DNA from: Bacteroidales bacterium
GTDB lineage: Bacteria > Bacteroidota > Bacteroidia > Bacteroidales > Muribaculaceae
Length of the DNA stretch: 10,396 nt
Direction of reading: 5' to 3'
NCBI GenBank assembly: GCA_004552725.1
Contig: SFNM01000070.1
Span: forward strand, 1-10,396
Below are positions 5,419 to 10,396 of the stretch, piece by piece (the first letter of the stretch is position 1; the number at the start of each line of letters is the position of its first letter). Below the pieces are notes generated by a model, which was given only the letters and a program-made list of their open reading frames with translations, was not told the origin of the DNA and ran no database searches. A program made the translations under genes and the position numbers.

Positions 5419-6720
5419 TTAGTTGGTTAGTAATTTTCTGAATGCTTGATACGATGGTGCGATTTTGATTGGAGGAATCGGTCGCCCCATAAATTTGGTG
5501 AGTTGGAGCGGCAGTTCTACGGCACGGCCGGTGATAGCGGTCATCGTGTCGAGGCTCTTGGCCGGATGAGCCGTAGCCATCACCACGCTATATCCGTCGG
5601 AAGGGCTTTGAGCCGCGGCCGCAAGCGCCACAGCAGTGTGCGGGTCGGCTTCGTAGTGTAGTTCGTCGTGCGACGACACCACCATCTCTGCAATCACATC
5701 ATCGGAGATAGCGTATGCCTCAATGTCGGCTCGCAACGCGGCCAAGTCGTTGTTGTACAGAGCTAAAATGCGATGGATATTGGTTGGATAGCCGGTATCC
5801 ATAGCCGAAGCCAAAGTGCGACGCGAGTTGGCATTTACCTTGTCGATGGTGATTTCGCCGTGGAGCAAGCGCACGAAGTCGTCGTTGGCATTGCATCCGG
5901 CAATAATCTTTCCAATCGGCAGGCCCATCCGCTTGGCCAGCACCGCCGACACCAAGTTCGACAAGTTGCCGCACGGAATAGCCACATTGAACCCATCGGC
6001 CGGCAAATTTGCCGCCTTCAACTGAGCATAAGCCCAGAAGAATGGCACGATTTGAGCCAGTATACGCAAAATATTCTGTGTGTTGGCGCACGTTACTATC
6101 ACTTCACCGTCCAATGTATGGTCGCAACAGGCTTGATACACCATCTTCTTGCATTGCGCAATAGTGCCGGACACTTCCACCGCGTGGATATTGCGGCCGA
6201 TTGTGGTGAATTGAGCCGATTGCAAGCGCGACAAAGCGCTGCGCGGATAAAGCACCATCACTTCTACTCGTCCCATGCCCGCAAAAGCATTGGCAATGGC
6301 GCCGCCGGTATTGCCGGTGGTGGCAGTGAGCACTTGGAATCGCTGCGTTCTCATCTTATCCCATTTCTGCAAGAGAGCGGCAAGAAAACGGGCGCTGACA
6401 TCCTTGAAAGCGAGCGTGGGGCCGTGGAACAGTTCCAAAACGCCCAAGTTAGCCGATATATTCACCATCGGCATCGGGAAATTGAGCGCCATCTCCACCA
6501 CATCTTTGATGTCGGCTGATGACAAGTCGCGATACAACAAGGTGTTCATCACCACATACCCAACCTCGTCGAGCGTCATTTCACCTATATTATTGAATAA
6601 TGCACGGGGTATGCGCGGCAAACTCTTAGGCAAGTAGAGCGTTCCGTCAGGAGCGAAGCAATGCAATGCCGCTTGACGCAAGTCCACTTCGTAATTACCG
6701 CTTGTGCTGATAAATCTCAT
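5419..6720 (-). CDS. thrC: Threonine synthase
   Basis: The enzyme converts O-phosphohomoserine to threonine, the final step of threonine synthesis, using pyridoxal phosphate in the cytoplasm. The family marks are an N-terminal MRFISTSGNYEV-type start, the PLP-lysine motif HGPTLAFKDV with K106, the phosphate-binding ATTGNTGGAIANAF loop, and PCGNLSN with YPTNIHRI further on. These are typical of the E. coli-type ThrC branch. I chose ATG 6720 (433 residues, normal length). The in-frame ATG at 6777 lies upstream of the -7 box at 6742-6749 and would not be on the transcript. The leader would be only about 15 bases, which leaves no room for a threonine attenuator. It is the first gene of a thrC - small protein - yafV operon. 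Confidence 0.96.
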   Translation of the reverse strand: MRFISTSGNYEVDLRQAALHCFAPDGTLYLPKSLPRIPRALFNNIGEMTLDEVGYVVMNTLLYRDLSSADIKDVVEMALNFPMPMVNISANLGVLELFHGPTLAFKDVSARFLAALLQKWDKMRTQRFQVLTATTGNTGGAIANAFAGMGRVEVMVLYPRSALSRLQSAQFTTIGRNIHAVEVSGTIAQCKKMVYQACCDHTLDGEVIVTCANTQNILRILAQIVPFFWAYAQLKAANLPADGFNVAIPCGNLSNLVSAVLAKRMGLPIGKIIAGCNANDDFVRLLHGEITIDKVNANSRRTLASAMDTGYPTNIHRILALYNNDLAALRADIEAYAISDDVIAEMVVSSHDELHYEADPHTAVALAAAAQSPSDGYSVVMATAHPAKSLDTMTAITGRAVELPLQLTKFMGRPIPPIKIAPSYQAFRKLLTN

Positions 6721-6741
6721 ATCTATAGAAAAGATTTTTTG

Positions 6742-6772
6742 CAAAGTTACAGAATATAAACGATAAAAGCAA
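6742..6772 (-). promoter_or_regulatory. Promoter of the thrC operon
   Basis: On the minus strand a -33 TTG (6770-6772) is followed after 20 bases by the -7 box TAACTTTG (6742-6749). The predicted start is near 6735, giving a leader of about 15 bases before ATG 6720. Confidence 0.85.
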
Positions 6773-6788
6773 CCCAAATGTTGCTTTT
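6765..6788. promoter_or_regulatory. 9-bp inverted repeat over the thrC -33 box
   Basis: AAAAGCAAC (6765-6773) and GTTGCTTTT (6780-6788) are a perfect inverted repeat around CCAAAT. It covers the thrC -33 element. It could be an operator for a dimeric regulator. Its AT-rich ends also resemble a weak bidirectional terminator, but no gene reads into it. Confidence 0.4.
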
Positions 6789-6850
6789 CCTCATAACTTT
6801 TTCATAAGTATCACGGTTGGGTCGTAAACGTAGGAACGACAATAATTTTC

Positions 6851-6913
6851 TTCGTTATTTCGTAATTCGTTATGCGCGTTTATCTTAAATCCTCCGTATT
6901 CGTTCTTCGTTTA
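6851..6913. repeat. Cluster of TTCGT repeats in the divergent intergenic region
   Basis: TTCGTTAT (6851-6858), TTCGTAAT (6859-6866) and TTCGTTAT (6866-6873) are nearly head-to-tail. TTCGTTC (6899-6905) and TTCGTTTA (6906-6913) follow. The cluster lies midway between the thrC and cls promoters and might be a regulator-binding array, or simple degenerate repetition. Confidence 0.35.
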
Positions 6914-6952
6914 GACTCCATATATAATAATTAAACTATTTCGCAGGTGGAA

Positions 6953-6970
6953 TTGGTTAAAGTTGGTTAA
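6953..6970 (+). promoter_or_regulatory. Tandem TTGGTTAA repeat upstream of cls
   Basis: TTGGTTAA occurs at 6953-6960 and 6963-6970, a period of 10 bases (one helical turn), 28 bases before the cls -7 box. The second copy sits inside AAAGTTGGT (6959-6967), which fits the LytTR half-site pattern [TA][AC][CA]GTTN[AG][TG]. The first copy departs from it at three positions. Confidence 0.35.
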
Positions 6971-6997
6971 TTTTTAATTAAAATAAGGTAAATTTAC

Positions 6998-7005
6998 TAC
7001 CTTTG
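6998..7005 (+). promoter_or_regulatory. -7 box of the cls operon promoter
   Basis: TACCTTTG fits TAnnTTTG and ends three bases before ATG 7009. The -33 position (around 6974-6977, TTAA) is a poor match. If the box is used, the transcript begins at or near the start codon and would be leaderless. Confidence 0.6.
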
Positions 7006-7008
7006 TAT

Positions 7009-8451
7009 ATGTTTGAAGAAGTTTCAGCATTTTTTGATTGGCATTGGGTGCGCATGGTGGTGCTCACCATATATGTCCTGTCGGTAGTAGGTATCACCAT
7101 TGTGATTATCTCTGAAAATCGCAACCCGGTGAAATCTCTTGCCTGGGTCACCGTGCTGTTTCTTTTTCCGGCGGTTGGCCTTATCCTTTACCTCTTCTTT
7201 GGCCGCAACATTCGCAACACTCGCAAAGTGTCGCGCCGCTTCAAACGCCGCTTGGCACGCTCTACCGCTCCTCACACCTCCGACTACGAATCCCTGGGCC
7301 TTTCGCCCGAATCGTTGCAACAAATCACCCTCGGCGCAAACATTTCCGACGCGCAACTCTATTCGGTCAACGACGTGGAAATTTTCACCAACGGCACCGA
7401 CAAATTCGCTCGCCTTCAAGAAGATATCCGCTCTGCTCGCCATTATATCAATATCCAATATTATATAATCGAAGACGACCGAATAGGCAACATCATCGGC
7501 GATTTGCTGCTGGAACGCGTCGATGCCGGGGTCACCGTGCGCGTAATCTACGACCACGTGGGCTCCTTCAAAATTCGCAACAAACTCTTCAAACGCCTCG
7601 CTGCCGGCGGCGTGCAAATCTTTCCCTTCTTCGAGGTGACTTTCCCGCAATTCGGCACGCGTATCAATTGGCGCAACCACCGCAAAATATGCGTCATCGA
7701 CGGCGTGATTGGCTACATCGGCGGTATGAACATCGCCGACCGATACATCTCCGGCGGAAAGTTCCCCTCGTGGCGCGACACACACCTACGCATCGAAGGC
7801 CCCGCCGTGGCGGCATTGCAATATTCATTCGCCGTGGATTGGCACTTTATGGGAAAAGAGCCGATAGCCGAAGTGGCGGGCGGGAAGCCCGTGGATAAGC
7901 CGGCCATGTATGCCCAACTGCTCACTTCCGGGCCGTCGTCGCAGTGGACCAACATCGCCTTTATGTTCCACCAAGCCATTGCCGCCGCCCGTCGACGCAT
8001 CTACATCCAAACCCCCTACTTCCTCCCTACCGACGCCCTGCTCAAAGACCTCATCACCGCCGCGCTGGCTCGTGTCGACGTGCGCGTGATGCTTCCGGCA
8101 AAGTCCGACTCCAACTTGCTCGACTTCGCTTCGGCCTCTTACATCAGCGAGTGCCTGCGAGCCGGAGTGAAATTCTACTTCTACAAGGCCGGTATGTTGC
8201 ACTCCAAATGTATCATCATCGACGATGAATTTACCACCGTCGGCTCCACCAACTTCGACTTCCGCAGTTTCGAACACAATTTCGAAGCCAACATATTCAT
8301 TTATTCCAAACAATTCAACGAGCGAATGCTCTCAGTGTTCCGCTCCGATATGGAGCAATCTCAACGCATCACCTTGACCCAATGGCGCAAGCGAAGCATC
8401 ATTCGCCGCGCCACTGAGTCAGTGGTTCGTTTGCTCTCACCAATCCTTTGA
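7009..8451 (+). CDS. cls: Cardiolipin synthase (phospholipase D superfamily)
   Basis: From ATG 7009 the protein is 480 residues; a TTG at 7003 is in frame but overlaps the -7 box. Two N-terminal membrane segments (about 14-35 and 44-63) flank the SENRNPVKSLAW cytoplasmic turn of the PLDc_N region. Two HKD motifs follow: H224-R-K226 with D231 and GxxN downstream (GGMNIADR), and H398-S-K400 with D405 and GSTNFDFRS. These form one active site that joins two phosphatidylglycerol molecules, or PG with another donor, into cardiolipin at the inner membrane. Length and order match the bacterial ClsA type. It is the first gene of a plus-strand operon; the next gene begins 3 bases after its stop. The next in-frame ATG, at 7054, would remove the first 15 residues but keep both spans, so it is a possible alternative start. 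Confidence 0.94.
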   Translation: MFEEVSAFFDWHWVRMVVLTIYVLSVVGITIVIISENRNPVKSLAWVTVLFLFPAVGLILYLFFGRNIRNTRKVSRRFKRRLARSTAPHTSDYESLGLSPESLQQITLGANISDAQLYSVNDVEIFTNGTDKFARLQEDIRSARHYINIQYYIIEDDRIGNIIGDLLLERVDAGVTVRVIYDHVGSFKIRNKLFKRLAAGGVQIFPFFEVTFPQFGTRINWRNHRKICVIDGVIGYIGGMNIADRYISGGKFPSWRDTHLRIEGPAVAALQYSFAVDWHFMGKEPIAEVAGGKPVDKPAMYAQLLTSGPSSQWTNIAFMFHQAIAAARRRIYIQTPYFLPTDALLKDLITAALARVDVRVMLPAKSDSNLLDFASASYISECLRAGVKFYFYKAGMLHSKCIIIDDEFTTVGSTNFDFRSFEHNFEANIFIYSKQFNERMLSVFRSDMEQSQRITLTQWRKRSIIRRATESVVRLLSPIL

Positions 8452-8454
8452 CTT

Positions 8455-9072
8455 ATGCAGAATTTCGACATTCCCACAATGCGCGCTCGCTTTTGCGAAC
8501 TTCTCCAACAAACCAATCGCGAAAACATCAACTATGTAATCGAAGATCTCGACGCTTGGGGATTTTTTCAGGCTCCGGCTTCGGTGCGCAATCACTATAA
8601 TTTCGCCGGCGGGCTCGTGGCTCACTCGCTCAACGTGTACGATGCAGCCATGGCCATCCGCTCTTCAATGATTTCGCTCCGACCCGAAGTTGAAAAGCAA
8701 CTCCCCGAGAACTCAGTCATCATCGCCGCGCTACTCCACGATGTATGCAAATCTTCAATCTACAAGTTGGTGACCCGCCGTCGAAAATCGGAAATCGGCA
8801 CTTGGGAAGACGTTGAATCATACGAAGTTGACTACTCCGACCTCCCCGTAGGCCACGGCGAAAAATCCGTAATCATGTTGCTGCGATCCGGCCTCGACCT
8901 CGACGACGCTGAAATTTGCGCAATCCGTTGGCACATGGCGCCCTACGATATGCCTATGCAAAGTATCGAAATGGATAAAAATCTGCGCACCGCTCAGCGA
9001 CAATCGCCCCTCACCACACTTATCCACTTGGCCGACTCTCTCGCCGCCCAAGTGCTCGAAATCGATGCTTAA
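8455..9072 (+). CDS. HD-domain phosphohydrolase
   Basis: The 205-residue cytoplasmic protein contains an HD metal-dependent phosphohydrolase core. H57 lies in LVAHSLNVYD, H95-D96 in ALLHDVCK, H134 in GHGEKS, H160 in RWHM and D194 in HLADSLA. The order and the GHGEKS/RWH pair recall HD proteins near YhaM, which acts on RNA 3' ends, but no OB-fold nucleic-acid domain is present. The substrate is therefore open (nucleotide, RNA end or signalling nucleotide). It starts 3 bases after the cls stop and 24 bases separate it from the LytTR gene, so it is co-transcribed with both. All metal ligands appear intact. Confidence 0.85.
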   Translation: MQNFDIPTMRARFCELLQQTNRENINYVIEDLDAWGFFQAPASVRNHYNFAGGLVAHSLNVYDAAMAIRSSMISLRPEVEKQLPENSVIIAALLHDVCKSSIYKLVTRRRKSEIGTWEDVESYEVDYSDLPVGHGEKSVIMLLRSGLDLDDAEICAIRWHMAPYDMPMQSIEMDKNLRTAQRQSPLTTLIHLADSLAAQVLEIDA

Positions 9073-9096
9073 ACCTCTCACAATCACCAACTTCCC

Positions 9097-9492
9097 ATGA
9101 GCAACTCGCAATTCCTTTACCTCAACTCGCGCGATGAGTTCTATCGCGTAGACGTGTCCAAAATCGTCTACTTCGAAAGCGATGGCAACTACACCAACAT
9201 CCTGCTCAACAACACTCTCAAAGGCACCGTCTGCATGAATTTGGCCCAAATGCAACAAATCCTTGCCGACAGCCTCAAAGACGGCGCAAGCGTGTTCGCT
9301 CGCGTGGGGAAGCGCCACATTATCAACCTCAAATACGTGTTCCACATCGCCATCCTTCGCCAAAAATTAGTGCTCAGCGATGGCGAAAACTTCGAATATC
9401 ATCTCAATGTGTCGAAAGATGCGCTCAAAAAACTCCGCGACGTGTACATCTCCGGACTCGCCTCGGCTTTGGAAAAATCTCTCGACAAATAA
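9097..9492 (+). CDS. Stand-alone LytTR-type DNA-binding protein
   Basis: The 131-residue protein is essentially one LytTR domain. IVYFESDGNYTNI (23-35) and FARVGKRHIINLKYV (67-81) are the hallmark segments (usual form: D-E-V-.. .I..ES.GNYT.I, then F.RIHRSYIVNL.YI). The family binds paired direct repeats in DNA through its beta strands. No receiver domain precedes it and no membrane segment is visible, so it lacks a built-in phosphorylation input. Its signal may come from a partner, possibly the FHA membrane protein encoded 9 bases downstream (inference). An imperfect LytTR-like half-site lies upstream of the operon at 6959-6967, which would allow self-regulation. Confidence 0.9.
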   Translation: MSNSQFLYLNSRDEFYRVDVSKIVYFESDGNYTNILLNNTLKGTVCMNLAQMQQILADSLKDGASVFARVGKRHIINLKYVFHIAILRQKLVLSDGENFEYHLNVSKDALKKLRDVYISGLASALEKSLDK

Positions 9493-9501
9493 ACGATTGC
9501 A

Positions 9502-10272
9502 ATGAACAGACTCCACGAAAAAACAATATTAGTGGGCCGATCGCCACTCAACGACGGCCTCCTCATCGCTGTGAACGGCTCCACAAAAGTAGCCAAAGTG
9601 GCTTGCACCGTGCCCCCAACCGTAAGCCGATGCCAGCCCGAAGTCGCCGCCGCTCACCTTAGCCTATACGTCGACGCTCAAGGCAATATCAAAGCCACAA
9701 ACGTAAAAGCACAAAACTGCACATTCGTCAACGGCATCGCCATCAAAACCATTGCTGTGAAACCCTCCGACGTTGTGGAATTAGGCCAAGACCACTTCCG
9801 CGTAGGAGTGCAACAAATACTCAATGCCGCCACATCTATACTACCCAAACCCGCTCAACAATACAATATCTTCCACCTTCACCGCGTTTGGAACGAATAC
9901 AAAGACGGTCTCAAGGACATCCAAAACAAACGCAACAAAATGGCCATGCAACAACGTATGCCGATGATGTTCTCAATGGGCGGTGGCATCCTTGGCGCTT
10001 CGTTGGGCTTGGTATGGCCTCAAATGCAACAATACGGCTTCATCGTCTCTGCCATCGGCTTCATCCTCATGTTCTACTTTATGTTCCGCAACCCCGTCCA
10101 AGACATCAACGATGAAAAAGAAACCCTCGACCGCAAACTCGAGAACCTCTACGTGTGCCCCAACCCTAATTGCGGAAAATCCCTTCCTGCCAAAGACCTC
10201 AACTACATCAAACGTCAATTCGATATGCACTGCCCATACTGCAAGTGCCAATACATCGACAAACCGATGTAA
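9502..10272 (+). CDS. Membrane FHA protein with C-terminal zinc ribbon
   Basis: In this 256-residue protein the N-terminal region (about 8-105) has FHA-like pieces: VGRS at 11-14, AAHLSL around H52, NCTFVNG at 72-78, and VVELGQDHFRVGV at 91-103. The usual SxxH serine is replaced by Ala, so phosphothreonine binding may be weak or altered. Two hydrophobic helices follow (about 154-172 and 179-195), split by a short turn, which would put both ends in the cytoplasm. The C-terminus is a zinc ribbon, C219-x4-C224 and C244-x2-C247. The acidic/basic segment 198-216 is likely a helical linker. It starts 9 bases after LytTR and closes the operon, 12 bases before the terminator. The pairing of FHA with zinc ribbon repeats, in reverse order, the design of the protein encoded at 775-1506. 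Confidence 0.8.
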   Translation: MNRLHEKTILVGRSPLNDGLLIAVNGSTKVAKVACTVPPTVSRCQPEVAAAHLSLYVDAQGNIKATNVKAQNCTFVNGIAIKTIAVKPSDVVELGQDHFRVGVQQILNAATSILPKPAQQYNIFHLHRVWNEYKDGLKDIQNKRNKMAMQQRMPMMFSMGGGILGASLGLVWPQMQQYGFIVSAIGFILMFYFMFRNPVQDINDEKETLDRKLENLYVCPNPNCGKSLPAKDLNYIKRQFDMHCPYCKCQYIDKPM

Positions 10273-10284
10273 ACACACCAATAA

Positions 10285-10324
10285 CACGAAAGAGCCGCGG
10301 GCTTGCGCTCGCGGCTCTTTCGTG
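10285..10324. terminator. Bidirectional terminator between the FHA gene and convergent tRNA-Leu
   Basis: The perfect 15-bp stem CACGAAAGAGCCGCG (10285-10299) / CGCGGCTCTTTCGTG (10310-10324) has a 10-base loop. It serves the plus-strand operon ending at 10272 and the minus-strand tRNA-Leu ending at 10323. The right arm covers the last two bases of the tRNA. There is no long U tract on either side. Confidence 0.85.
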
Positions 10325-10396
10325 TCCGAGATGAGATTCGAACTCACACAGCATTTCTGCCACTACCCCCTCAAAGTAGCGTGTCTACCAATTCCA
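10298..10396. repeat. 99-base exact direct repeat, copy 2, reaching the window end
   Basis: It is identical to 470-568. The match stops only because the window stops, so the full length of the repeat here is unknown. Confidence 0.95.
10323..10396 (-). tRNA. tRNA-Leu (anticodon GAG), 5' end cut off by window end
   Basis: It carries the same sequence as the body at 495-568: anticodon loop TTGAGGG (GAG), T loop TTCGAAT, 3' acceptor strand CTCGGAC and discriminator A at 10323. About ten 5' bases, including the GTCCGAG needed to close the acceptor stem, lie beyond the window. Its flanking terminator is perfect, unlike copy 1. This is probably the working tRNA-Leu(GAG), though its 5' half cannot be seen. 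Confidence 0.8.

Noticed and set aside
5773..6519. Long plus-strand open frame opposite thrC
   Set aside because: It lies wholly antisense to a convincing threonine synthase and its translation is His/Arg-rich without domains. Similar shadows lie opposite the EF-hand, caspase, cls and HD genes.
6721..6741. Threonine attenuator or riboswitch in the thrC leader
   Set aside because: The promoter leaves only about 15 leader bases, with no leader peptide rich in Thr/Ile codons and no alternative hairpins.

Overview
The window looks like chromosomal DNA from a Bacteroidales bacterium. This rests on repeated Bacteroidetes-type promoters (a TAnnTTTG -7 box with a TTG-containing -33 box about 20 bases upstream, seen at four of five promoters) and on proteins that resemble gut Bacteroidales families. 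A Muribaculaceae-like host would fit but cannot be proven here. Both window ends lie in repeat-type sequence: a transposase tail on the left and a partial tRNA-Leu on the right. The window is therefore probably a whole assembly contig broken at repeats.

Layout. Bases 1-127 are the last 41 codons of an IS transposase, followed by a gene-free stretch to about 460. On the minus strand, a TAACTTTG promoter drives tRNA-Gly(GCC), followed directly by a tRNA-Leu(GAG) body that has lost its 5' acceptor half, and then a hairpin terminator. Bases 775-4070 (all minus strand) hold four genes. One is a monocistronic acidic EF-hand protein. The others form a tight operon: a second, paralogous EF-hand protein, a secreted caspase-like peptidase that also carries an EF-hand-type loop, and a double zinc-ribbon/FHA protein. 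This is the most novel part of the window: a possible calcium-responsive, caspase-centred cell-envelope module with an FHA partner.

Bases 4191-6772 (minus strand) are a housekeeping operon: threonine synthase (thrC), a small conserved-looking helical protein, and a YafV-type omega-amidase, closed by a strong terminator. A divergent intergenic region (6721-7008) separates it from a plus-strand operon. That operon contains cardiolipin synthase, an HD-domain phosphohydrolase, a stand-alone LytTR DNA-binding protein, and a membrane FHA protein with a C-terminal zinc ribbon. It ends at a 15-bp hairpin that also serves a convergent tRNA-Leu(GAG) cut off by the window end.

How they may fit together (inference): the two FHA/zinc-ribbon proteins lie in separate operons about 8 kb apart. 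One is next to the caspase/EF-hand genes. The other is membrane-anchored, next to LytTR and cardiolipin synthase. This suggests envelope-related signalling, but no kinase or phosphatase is encoded here. The last 99 bases of the window repeat bases 470-568 exactly, and the two copies part at the base where the inner tRNA-Leu departs from a normal tRNA.
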